Part shown: in pieces, positions 1 to 5,471 of the stretch
How positions within the stretch are numbered: position 1 is the stretch's first letter
Layout: the number at the start of each line of letters is the position of its first letter
Source of the DNA: Actinomycetota bacterium
GTDB taxonomy: Bacteria; Actinomycetota; Thermoleophilia; Gaiellales; Gaiellaceae
NCBI GenBank assembly: GCA_016870235.1
Contig: VGCB01000138.1
Location: forward strand, 1 to 7,156
Direction of reading: 5' to 3'
DNA: 7,156 nt
Notes under the pieces: model-generated
What the model was told of the DNA's origin: nothing
Seen by the model: only the letters and a program-made list of their open reading frames with translations
The model's database searches: none
Position numbers and translations under genes: made by a program

Positions 1-109
1 ACCTGACCAGACGACCACACACACCCCCCCCGCGACCCGCCCACCACCACCAGCAACCACAAGCGGTGGATTCAGGCTGAAGCCAGACGCGAACCAGCGG
101 ACGCCGTAG
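1..109 (+). other. C-rich left edge, possible 3' tail of an upstream gene
   Basis: The first 60 bases are strongly C-rich, with a run of eight C (24-31) and a CCA repeat (41-52). Frame 2 is open from the edge to a TAG at 107-109 and would give a Pro/Thr-rich tail containing a four-proline run (PPPP). Such tails occur at the ends of some actinobacterial surface or membrane proteins. Frame 3 is also open from the edge, to a TGA at 78-80, so the frame cannot be chosen. No recognisable domain is present, and the stretch could equally be non-coding low-complexity DNA. The only support is two open frames and biased composition. Confidence 0.2.
75..91 (+). repeat. Direct-repeat copy of the 181-197 element
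   Basis: The 17 bases at 75-91, beginning GGCTGAAGCCAG, match 181-197 (the apex and right arm of the large hairpin) with a single mismatch (A87 versus G193). The inverse core GGCTTCAG appears again at 262-269. Three occurrences within 200 bases suggest a small intergenic repeat family, or decay of a duplicated palindrome. Confidence 0.5.
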
Positions 110-164
110 ACAACCAAGGAGCCCAGAAGCACACCGACGCCCGATCCCGAGCAGATCTCCCTGC

Positions 165-206
165 CCCCGCCTCCGCGCCTGGCTGAAGCCAGGCGCGGAG
201 GCGGGG
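165..206. repeat. Perfect 20-bp inverted repeat (hairpin)
   Basis: Arms 165-184 and 187-206 are exact reverse complements separated by only two bases (GA). In RNA this would fold into a very stable stem capped by a UGAA tetraloop. No T tract follows on either strand, so it is not a textbook intrinsic terminator. In high-GC actinobacteria, however, hairpins without U tracts often lie at gene ends. It could terminate or stabilise transcripts from a gene left of the window, or be an interspersed palindromic repeat. The right arm's start resembles a second copy at 75-91. Confidence 0.75.
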
Positions 207-244
207 AGCACGGTGCCAGACTCGATCGCAAGGGAGGGGGCCCA

Positions 245-261
245 GGGAACCGCAGGTTCCC
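245..261. repeat. Short perfect hairpin, 7-bp stem
   Basis: GGGAACC (245-251) and GGTTCCC (255-261) are perfect reverse complements with a three-base spacer GCA. The right arm also overlaps an alternative pairing, TCCCGG (258-263) with CCGGGA (273-278). The two stems are mutually exclusive because they share bases 258-261. This could be a remnant of intergenic palindromes or a simple RNA switch, but nothing indicates that the region is transcribed. Confidence 0.45.
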
Positions 262-278
262 GGCTTCAGGATCCGGGA

Positions 279-325
279 GTGCGCGCGTCTGCTACCTCGG
301 TCCCTCACCCAGCAGACGCGCGCAC
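279..325. repeat. Perfect 15-bp inverted repeat just upstream of the promoter
   Basis: GTGCGCGCGTCTGCT (279-293) and its exact reverse complement (311-325) flank a 17-base spacer. The right arm ends 17 bases before the -35 box at 343. There is no T tract on either side. It may insulate the promoter by ending upstream transcription, extrude as a cruciform, or be a binding site for a dimeric regulator with widely spaced half-sites. The pairing is directly visible. The role is unknown. Confidence 0.65.
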
Positions 326-342
326 CCGCGGCCAAACAAGAA

Positions 343-372
343 TTGACAGCCGCCGAATGTCTGACATATAAA
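343..372 (+). promoter_or_regulatory. SigA/sigma70-type promoter of the MaoC-PrpD-ACAD operon
   Basis: A perfect -35 hexamer TTGACA (343-348) and a -10 hexamer TATAAA (367-372, five of six consensus bases) are separated by 18 bp. This is the only A/T-rich patch in a very GC-rich window and sits about 70 bases before the first gene of a tight operon, so it is a credible vegetative promoter. Transcription would start near 379-381 and give a leader of about 60 nt. An 11-bp palindrome overlaps the -10 box, suggesting repression by a dimeric regulator. Confidence 0.75.
357..367. promoter_or_regulatory. Putative operator palindrome overlapping the -10 box
   Basis: The bases ATGTC-T-GACAT form a perfect odd palindrome lying in the promoter spacer and sharing T367 with the -10 hexamer. 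The core GTCTGAC fits the GT-N3-AC core typical of operators for FadR-subfamily GntR regulators, many of which control acid catabolism genes. A protein bound here would block RNA polymerase. No regulator gene is in the window, so its identity is an inference. An 11-bp palindrome can also occur by chance. Confidence 0.45.
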
Positions 373-440
373 CAGGGCGACGCGGGGCCCGAGTGTGCGC
401 CGCGTGTCCGGACGCACGAACGAGGAAAGGTGGAGACGGC

Positions 441-962
441 ATGGGCGAGGCAGCGCCGAAGGTCTGGAAGGGTCGCTTCTACGAGGACTTCGACGTCGGC
501 GACGTGTTCCGCAGCCGCCTCGGCCGCACCGTCACCCAGACAGACAACATCTGGTTCACGATGCTGACGCTGAACACGAACCAGATGCACTTCAACGTGC
601 CGTACACCGAGCGCACCCGATTCGGGAAGCCACTCGTCAACTCCGCGTTCACGCTGGCCCTGATCACGGGCATGACGGTGCCGGATACGAGCGAGAACGC
701 CACCGCCAACCTGGCGTGGACGGACATCAAGCTGCCGAAGCCGGTCTTCGAGGGCGACACGCTGTGGGCGGAGAGCGAGATCCTCGAGAAGCGCGAGTCG
801 AAGACGCACGCGAACGTCGGGATCGTCTCCATGCGCTGCCGTGGGATCAACCAGCGGCAGGAGGTCGTGATCGAGTTCAAGCGGACGTTCATGGTCTACA
901 AGCGGGACGCGCCCGAGGTGACGGACACGTTCCCCGCGACGGAGGAGCCCTGGACCGTCTGA
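441..962 (+). CDS. MaoC-family (hotdog-fold) enoyl-CoA hydratase/dehydratase
   Basis: A 173-residue cytoplasmic protein of the MaoC/R-specific hydratase type, adding water to, or removing it from, a CoA ester. The opening GRFYEDFDVGDVF is the usual MaoC start, and the hydratase segment NTNQMHFN (45-52) is followed by FGKPLVNSAFTLALITGM. In PhaJ-type R-hydratases this segment carries an Asp and a His five residues apart. Here the His is kept (H50) but the Asp position is Asn (N45). The closest recollected relatives are actinobacterial single-domain MaoC proteins often called mesaconyl-CoA hydratase-like, so a branched or dicarboxylic acyl-CoA is plausible but unproven. The ATG at 441 is preferred because a near-consensus ribosome site (AAAGGTGG, 426-433) lies 7 bases upstream. 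An in-frame GTG at 393 would add 16 non-family residues. It is the first gene of the operon, 45 bases before the next. Confidence 0.88.
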   Translation: MGEAAPKVWKGRFYEDFDVGDVFRSRLGRTVTQTDNIWFTMLTLNTNQMHFNVPYTERTRFGKPLVNSAFTLALITGMTVPDTSENATANLAWTDIKLPKPVFEGDTLWAESEILEKRESKTHANVGIVSMRCRGINQRQEVVIEFKRTFMVYKRDAPEVTDTFPATEEPWTV

Positions 963-996
963 GCGTCGCTCGAACGGTCACGAGTGTTGCGTCCTG

Positions 997-1002
997 AGGA
1001 GG
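997..1002 (+). promoter_or_regulatory. Ribosome binding site deciding the PrpD start
   Basis: A perfect AGGAGG lies five bases before the ATG at 1008. This supports that ATG over the in-frame GTG at 984, which would lie upstream of the site and add eight residues with no family match. Confidence 0.8.
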
Positions 1003-1007
1003 AAGTG

Positions 1008-2405
1008 ATGGCGACAGCAGCCGAGACGATCGCGCAGTGGTCGACGACGATCGCGCCCGGGGACATTCCGGACGACGTGAAGGAGCACGCGAAGCTGCAC
1101 GTCCTCGACGTGCTCGGGTGCGGGCTCGCGGCGCACGCGATCGGGCTCGCGACCGAGGGCCGCGCCACGATGCGGGAGCTGGGCGGCGAGCCGCAGGCGA
1201 CGGTGATCGGCTGGGACGGTCGCCTGCCCGCGGCGAACGCGGCGTTCGCCAATGCGATGGTGTGCCACGGGCTCGACTTCGACGACACGCACTCCGACTC
1301 GGGCTCGCACGTCTCGGTCGTCGTCACGCCGGCCGCGCTCGCGGCCGCCGAGCTCTACGGATCGAGCGGGGCCGACGCCCTGGCCGCGATCGTTGCCGGG
1401 AACGAGATCGACACGCGCATCGGGATGGCCGCGCCGGGCGTGATGCACGGCAAGGGCTTCCATCCGACCGCGATCTGCGGCGTCTTCGCCGGCACGGCAG
1501 CGATCGCTCGGCTGGCCGGGATGACGGCGGAGCCGACGACGCGGGCGATCGGGATCGCCGGCTCGATGGCGTCCGGCATCTTCGCGTACCTCGCCGACGG
1601 GACGCAGACGAAGCCGATTCACCCTGCCTGGGCCGCGCACGGCGCGCACGTGGCGACGCGCCTCGCCCACCACGGCGGCGAGGGGCCGCGCTCGGTGTTC
1701 GACGCGAAGTTCGGCCTCTACCACACCTTCCTCGGGATCGAGCCCGGCTCGGGCGATCTCGAGAAGCAGGTCGCGGATCTCGGGAGCCGCTGGGAGACGC
1801 CGCGGATCGCGTACAAGCCGTACCCGATCTGCCACTTCACGCACGGCGCCGTCGGCTCCGCCGTCGACGCGGTTGCCGGCCGTCTCTTCGCGCCGGACGA
1901 GATCGCGGAGGTCGTCGTCTCGGTTCCCGACAACTGGATCCCGATCGTCCTCGAGCCCGCCGACGAGAAGAAGGTGCCGCGTACCGAGTACGAGGGCAAG
2001 TTCTCGCTCCAGTACGCAATCGCATCGATGCTCGTCCGGGGGCACGTCGGCGTCATGGACTTCACCGAGGAGGCGATCACCGACGCGGCCGTCCTTGCGG
2101 TCGCCGCGAAGGTGTCGCACGAGCCGCGCACGTTCTCGACCTACCCGGAGGCCTTCCCGGGCAGCGCCCGCATCCGGCTGGCGAGCGGTGACGTCCTCGA
2201 GAAGGAGCTGCCCTACCAGAAGGGCGGCCCGGAGAACCCGATCTCGGCCGACGAGGTGCGCGCGAAGTTCCGCGGCAACGCGGCGCTCGCGCTCCCCGAG
2301 GACGCCGTCGCCGCGCTCGAGGAGGCGATCCTGACGCTCGACGAGCAGCCCGACGTGACGACGGCGCTGCGCCCGCTCACCGCGACGAAGCTCGTCGCCG
2401 CATGA
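1008..2405 (+). CDS. MmgE/PrpD-family protein (dehydratase/decarboxylase/isomerase fold)
   Basis: A 465-residue soluble protein, full length for the MmgE/PrpD family, which includes 2-methylcitrate dehydratase (PrpD), cis-aconitate decarboxylase (IRG1/CAD) and iminodisuccinate epimerase. Visible family marks are HGLDFDDTHSDSGSH (87-101), FHPTAICGVFAGTAA (151-165), GTQTKPIHPAWAAHGAH (198-214) and KPYPICHFTHG (270-280). By recollected alignment to IRG1, D90, T94, H101, H152, K202 and H276 sit where active-site residues are expected, so it looks catalytically intact. The family mark that sets substrate is not readable by eye. A methylcitrate role is not supported because no prpB or prpC neighbours are present. 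It sits between a MaoC hydratase and an acyl-CoA dehydrogenase, so it probably handles a di- or tricarboxylic acid or its CoA ester. Its last codons overlap the next gene's start by four bases (ATGA), implying translational coupling. Confidence 0.88.
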   Translation: MATAAETIAQWSTTIAPGDIPDDVKEHAKLHVLDVLGCGLAAHAIGLATEGRATMRELGGEPQATVIGWDGRLPAANAAFANAMVCHGLDFDDTHSDSGSHVSVVVTPAALAAAELYGSSGADALAAIVAGNEIDTRIGMAAPGVMHGKGFHPTAICGVFAGTAAIARLAGMTAEPTTRAIGIAGSMASGIFAYLADGTQTKPIHPAWAAHGAHVATRLAHHGGEGPRSVFDAKFGLYHTFLGIEPGSGDLEKQVADLGSRWETPRIAYKPYPICHFTHGAVGSAVDAVAGRLFAPDEIAEVVVSVPDNWIPIVLEPADEKKVPRTEYEGKFSLQYAIASMLVRGHVGVMDFTEEAITDAAVLAVAAKVSHEPRTFSTYPEAFPGSARIRLASGDVLEKELPYQKGGPENPISADEVRAKFRGNAALALPEDAVAALEEAILTLDEQPDVTTALRPLTATKLVAA

Positions 2406-3583
2406 CCGACGCTGCCACGCTCGAGACCCAGCGCGAGATCGTCGCGACCGTTAGGGAGTTCGTCGATCGCGAGGTGATCCCGGTCGCCTCCGAGCTCGAG
2501 CACGCCGACGCGTTCCCCGAGAGGCTCGTCCAGCACCTGAAGGAGATGGGTCTCTTCGGAACCACGATCCCCGAGGAGTACGGCGGGCTCGGACTCGGGC
2601 TCGACACCTACGCGATGATCCAGATGGAGCTCTCGCGCGGCTGGGTGACGCTGTCCGGGATCATGAACGGCTCGTTCATCGCGGCGACGATGATCCGTCT
2701 CCACGGCACGCAGGAGCAGAAGGAGCACTGGCTGCCGCGGCTTGCCGCCTGCGAGATCCGGGCGGCCTTCTCGATGTCGGAGCCGCACGCAGGGTCCGAC
2801 GTGCAGTCGATCCGGACGACGGCGGTCCGCGACGGCGACGACTACGTAATCAACGGCCAGAAGATGTGGGTCACGAACGCGTGGCGCTGCGGTCTCCTGG
2901 CGCTGCTCGTCAAGACCAACCCGACTGCGCAGCCCGCCCACCTCGGGATGACCGGCTTCCTGATCGAGAAGGAGCCGAAGACCGAGGTGCCGGGGATGAC
3001 GATCCCGATGCCGGCGTTGCGGAAGCTCGGCTACAAGGGCGTCGAGACGACCGAGATCGCGCTGAACGACTTCCGGACGCCCGCCTCGTCGATCCTCGGC
3101 GGCGAGCAGGGGATCGGCAAGGGCTTCAAGTACTTCATGAGCGGGATCGAGGTCGGCCGGGTCAACGTCGCCGCGCGCGGCGCCGGCGTCGCCAAGGCGG
3201 CGCTCGACGACGCGATCTCCTACGCACGGCAGCGCGAGGCGTTCGGGAAGCCGATCGGCTCGCACCAGGCCGTCCAGCTGATGATCGCGAAGATGGCGAC
3301 GCGGGCGGAGGCGGCCCGGCTGCTCGTGCTCCAGGCGGCGCAAGCGAAGGCCCGCGGCGACCGCGCCGACCTCGAAGCGGGGATGGCGAAGTACTACGCG
3401 ACCGAGGCGGCCCAGGAGAACGCGCTCGACTGCATGCGCATCCACGGCGGCTACGGCTACTCGCTCGAGTACCGGCCGGAGCGCTACTACCGGGACGCTC
3501 CGCTCCTGCTGATCGGCGAGGGGTCGAACGAGATCCAGCAGCTCATCATCGCCCGGCGGCTGCTCGAGCGCGACGGTGGCTGA
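2402..3583 (+). CDS. Acyl-CoA dehydrogenase (FAD), canonical catalytic Glu
   Basis: A 393-residue FAD flavoenzyme that would make the alpha,beta double bond in an acyl-CoA and pass electrons to electron-transferring flavoprotein. The order is helical N-domain with IPEEYGGLGLG (56-66), the beta-barrel signature SMSEPHAGSD (124-133), then the C-terminal helical domain with REAFGKPIGSHQ (278-289) and HGGYGYSLEYRPERYYRD (348-365). The motif LLLIGEGSNEIQ supplies the catalytic base at E373, the same place as in medium- and short-chain enzymes, while the alternative IVD/LCAD position is Gly (G252 in EVGRV). The second signature has Arg (R346) where Gln/Asp/Glu is usual. The start overlaps the PrpD stop as ATGA, so the two are likely coupled. 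Chain length and branching of the substrate cannot be read. Given the neighbours, a short branched or dicarboxylic acyl-CoA is likely. Confidence 0.93.
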   Translation: MTDAATLETQREIVATVREFVDREVIPVASELEHADAFPERLVQHLKEMGLFGTTIPEEYGGLGLGLDTYAMIQMELSRGWVTLSGIMNGSFIAATMIRLHGTQEQKEHWLPRLAACEIRAAFSMSEPHAGSDVQSIRTTAVRDGDDYVINGQKMWVTNAWRCGLLALLVKTNPTAQPAHLGMTGFLIEKEPKTEVPGMTIPMPALRKLGYKGVETTEIALNDFRTPASSILGGEQGIGKGFKYFMSGIEVGRVNVAARGAGVAKAALDDAISYARQREAFGKPIGSHQAVQLMIAKMATRAEAARLLVLQAAQAKARGDRADLEAGMAKYYATEAAQENALDCMRIHGGYGYSLEYRPERYYRDAPLLLIGEGSNEIQQLIIARRLLERDGG

Positions 3584-3603
3584 CGGCCGTCGCCGACGGG
3601 CCG
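3584..3603 (+). terminator. Small stem-loop directly after the dehydrogenase stop
   Basis: Bases 3584-3591 pair with 3595-3603 (one bulged G at 3598, three-base loop), starting immediately after the stop codon. It is GC-rich with no T tract. It could attenuate read-through into the cupin gene or protect the upstream message from 3' decay. This is weak evidence on its own. Confidence 0.3.
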
Positions 3604-3612
3604 CGGCGAGGT

Positions 3613-3621
3613 GCTAAAGAT
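3613..3621 (+). promoter_or_regulatory. Weak candidate -10 element before the cupin gene
   Basis: GCTAAAGAT, an A/T-richer patch about 27 bases before the cupin ATG, resembles GTTTAGGGT at 5433-5441 ahead of bioY (pattern GYTWARGRT). A poor -35 (CCGACG, 3593-3598) lies 16 bases before the TAAAGA hexamer at 3615. If real, the cupin gene can be transcribed separately from the dehydrogenase operon. Confidence 0.25.
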
Positions 3622-3635
3622 GGGAGCCCACGATC

Positions 3636-3643
3636 AAGGAGGT
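3636..3643 (+). promoter_or_regulatory. Strong ribosome binding site for the cupin gene
   Basis: AAGGAGGT matches the anti-Shine-Dalgarno complement perfectly, four bases before the ATG at 3648 (five counted from the GG). It is the strongest ribosome site in the window and suggests high expression of the small cupin protein. Confidence 0.75.
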
Positions 3644-3647
3644 CGCA

Positions 3648-4049
3648 ATGGCTGACGTGACGGTGAAGAAGGTCGACGCGATGGAGTCGATCTTCGGTGG
3701 CAGCTTCGTCCGCGCCCGCGGCGAGCTCGGCGTCACCTCGTTCGGCATGCAGGTCTTGAACATGCCGCCCAACGGGCAGGACTACCCCGAGCACAGCCAC
3801 GACGGGGTGATGGCAGACGACAAGCAGGAGGAGATCTACATCCCCCTGTCCGGCTCGGCGACGCTCAAGGTCGGCGAGGAGACGTGGGAGCTCGCACCCG
3901 GGACGATGGCGCGCGTCGGCGCGTCCGCGGTGCGCAAGGTGCTCCCTGGCCCCGACGGCTGCCAGATGCTCTGCCTCGGCGGTCGGCCCGGCCATGCCTA
4001 CGAGATCCACCCCTTCACCGAGGTCGGCGGCCCCGTCCCGGGCGCCTGA
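3648..4049 (+). CDS. Small single-domain cupin protein
   Basis: A 133-residue beta-barrel protein. Cupin motif 1 is recognisable as H49-S-H51 with E62 and G69 (E-x6-G spacing kept), but about ten residues separate the second His from the Glu instead of the usual three or four. Motif 2 has the Pro-Gly turn (P84-G85), while the expected His is Val (V95 in ASAVRKV). A metal site would therefore rely on H49, H51 and E62, and metal binding may be weak or absent. The tail LPGPDGCQMLCLGGRPGHAYEIH is typical of a common actinobacterial cupin group of unknown function. It sits 64 bases after the first acyl-CoA dehydrogenase, with its own strong ribosome site, and ends just before a large hairpin. A sensor, isomerase or small-molecule-binding role is possible. 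None can be chosen. Confidence 0.85.
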   Translation: MADVTVKKVDAMESIFGGSFVRARGELGVTSFGMQVLNMPPNGQDYPEHSHDGVMADDKQEEIYIPLSGSATLKVGEETWELAPGTMARVGASAVRKVLPGPDGCQMLCLGGRPGHAYEIHPFTEVGGPVPGA

Positions 4050-4060
4050 TCCCAGACACA

Positions 4061-4095
4061 GCCGGCGTGCGAGCCCACGCGGCTCGCACGCCGGC
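4061..4095 (+). terminator. Perfect 15-bp hairpin after the cupin gene
   Basis: GCCGGCGTGCGAGCC (4061-4075) and its exact complement (4081-4095) flank a five-base loop, starting 12 bases after the cupin stop. No T run follows. The position right after a stop and before a 115-base gap fits a transcription terminator or mRNA 3'-end stabiliser, in the U-less form common in high-GC actinobacteria. It probably separates the MaoC-to-cupin unit from the second dehydrogenase. The rest of the gap (4096-4210) shows no convincing promoter hexamers by eye. Confidence 0.6.
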
Positions 4096-4210
4096 GACCA
4101 CCTCCACGATGAACCCTCCCTTTCTGCTCAGCTCTGACCGCGCCGCGCAGCGGCGTCCAGCGCGGCCGGCAGCAGGCGTGCTGGTCCCTCCAACGCTGTA
4201 GAGGCCGCGC

Positions 4211-5374
4211 ATGGAGTTCTCGATCCCCGACGACCTGAACGTGATCCGCGCGGCGGTGCGCGAGCTCTGCGAACGCTTCCCCGGCGAGTACTGGCGGGAG
4301 CTCGAGCCGAGCACGTACCCCGACGCGTTCGTCGACGCGCTCACCGAGGCCGGCTGGCTGGCGGCGCTGATCCCCGAGGAGTACGGCGGCGCGGGCCTCT
4401 CGATCACGGCCGCGAGCGTGATCATGGAGGAGATCAACGCGACGGGCTGCAACTCGGGCGCCTGCCACGCGCAGATGTACATCATGGGTGCGATCCAGCG
4501 CTCGGGCTCGGAGGAGCAGAAGCGGCGCTACCTCCCCCGCATCGCGGCGGGCGAGCTGCGGCTGCAGGCGTTCGGGGTGACGGAGCCGACCGCGGGCTCG
4601 GACACGACGCAGATCCAGACGACCGCGACGAGGGTCGACGGAGGCTGGTCGATCCGCGGCCAGAAGATCTGGACGTCGCGGGCCGAGCACTCGGACCTGA
4701 TGCTGCTCCTCGCCCGCACGACGCCCGCGGACAAGATCGAGAAGAAGACCGACGGGCTCTCGATGTTCATCGTCGACATGAAGCGCGCGCTCGCTGACGG
4801 CACGATGACGATCCGGCCGATCAAGACGCTGATGAACCACGCGACGACGGAGATCTTCCTCGACGGCGTCCTCGTCCCCGACGACGACCTCGTGGGCATG
4901 GAGGGGAAGGGCTTCAAGTCGATCCTCGACGGGATGAACGCCGAGCGCGTGCTGATCGCCGCCGAGTGCATCGGCGACGGCCGCTGGTTCGTCGAGAAGG
5001 CCTCGAAGTACGCCTCCGAACGGGTCGTGTTCGGGCGGCCGATCGGCGCGAACCAGGGGATCCAGTTCCCGATCGCGACGGCGCACGCGCAGCTCGAGGC
5101 GGCCGACCTGATGCGCTACAAGGCCGCGTGGCTCTTCGAGCAGGGGCTGCCGTGCGGGGCCGAGGCGAACATGGCGAAGTTCCTCGCCGCGGAGGCCTCG
5201 TGGGCAGCCGCCAACGCCTGCCTCGACACCCACGGCGGCTTCGGGTTCGCGGAGGAGTACGACGTCGAGCGGAAGTTCCGGGAGACGCGCCTCTACAAGG
5301 TGGCGCCGATCTCGAACAACCTCATCCTCACGTTCATCGGCCAGCATGTTCTTGGGATGCCGAGGTCGTACTGA
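4211..5374 (+). CDS. Acyl-CoA dehydrogenase lacking the canonical Glu; IVD/LCAD-type base likely
   Basis: A 387-residue acyl-CoA dehydrogenase paralogue, clearly divergent from the one at 2402-3583. It has IPEEYGGAGLS (54-64), the barrel signature GVTEPTAGSD (122-131), the FAD/CoA loop RVVFGRPIGANQ (271-282) and THGGFGFAEEYDVERKFRET (340-359). Where medium- and short-chain enzymes carry the catalytic Glu (YEG), this protein reads A365-P366-I367, so that base is missing. Instead E245 in GMNAERV lies where isovaleryl- and long-chain acyl-CoA dehydrogenases keep theirs (the xxERL helix). It may therefore still dehydrogenate, with a branched or bulky acyl-CoA favoured. The ending HVLGMPRSY is typical of an actinobacterial/proteobacterial subgroup of uncertain substrate. 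The ATG at 4211 follows a modest GAGG (4201-4204). A start further upstream is unlikely. It lies beyond the hairpin, so possibly in its own transcript. Confidence 0.9.
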   Translation: MEFSIPDDLNVIRAAVRELCERFPGEYWRELEPSTYPDAFVDALTEAGWLAALIPEEYGGAGLSITAASVIMEEINATGCNSGACHAQMYIMGAIQRSGSEEQKRRYLPRIAAGELRLQAFGVTEPTAGSDTTQIQTTATRVDGGWSIRGQKIWTSRAEHSDLMLLLARTTPADKIEKKTDGLSMFIVDMKRALADGTMTIRPIKTLMNHATTEIFLDGVLVPDDDLVGMEGKGFKSILDGMNAERVLIAAECIGDGRWFVEKASKYASERVVFGRPIGANQGIQFPIATAHAQLEAADLMRYKAAWLFEQGLPCGAEANMAKFLAAEASWAAANACLDTHGGFGFAEEYDVERKFRETRLYKVAPISNNLILTFIGQHVLGMPRSY

Positions 5375-5432
5375 GGGACGCGGAGCGGCGGCCGCAGCCG
5401 GACGGCTCCTGGGTGCGAGCGGCGCGCACGTC

Positions 5433-5441
5433 GTTTAGGGT
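5433..5441 (+). promoter_or_regulatory. Weak candidate -10 element before bioY
   Basis: GTTTAGGGT sits 30 bases before the bioY start in an otherwise GC-only gap (5375-5471). It matches the pattern GYTWARGRT seen before the cupin gene. No -35 box is visible. The rest of the gap holds a short hairpin (AGCCG 5396-5400 with CGGCT 5403-5407) and a NotI-like GCGGCCGC (5387-5394). Confidence 0.2.
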
Positions 5442-5471
5442 CTTCCCGAGCACCCCCGACAAGGAGCAAAC

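Noticed and set aside
24..52. Poly-C run and CCA repeat as a phase-variation tract or microsatellite
   Set aside because: Eight C and four CCA units in GC-rich DNA are not exceptional, and no gene with a switchable frame can be tied to them.
393..440. Upstream GTG start at 393 for the MaoC gene
   Set aside because: The ribosome site lies downstream of it, and the extra 16 residues do not belong to the family.
978..2120. Minus-strand open frame antisense to the PrpD gene (380 codons)
   Set aside because: Arg/Asp/Val-rich shadow of a gene with strong family motifs.
1008..2405. Calling the PrpD-family gene a 2-methylcitrate dehydratase (prpD)
   Set aside because: No methylcitrate synthase or methylisocitrate lyase is nearby, and the family has several other activities.
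2213..3445. Long minus-strand open frame antisense to the first acyl-CoA dehydrogenase (410 codons)
   Set aside because: Arg/His/Leu/Asp-rich low-information translation with no motif, fully overlapped by a clear family gene. Expected in high-GC DNA.
3998..5347. Long minus-strand open frame antisense to the second dehydrogenase (449 codons)
   Set aside because: Same reason: it mirrors third-position GC bias of the sense gene and shows no domain.
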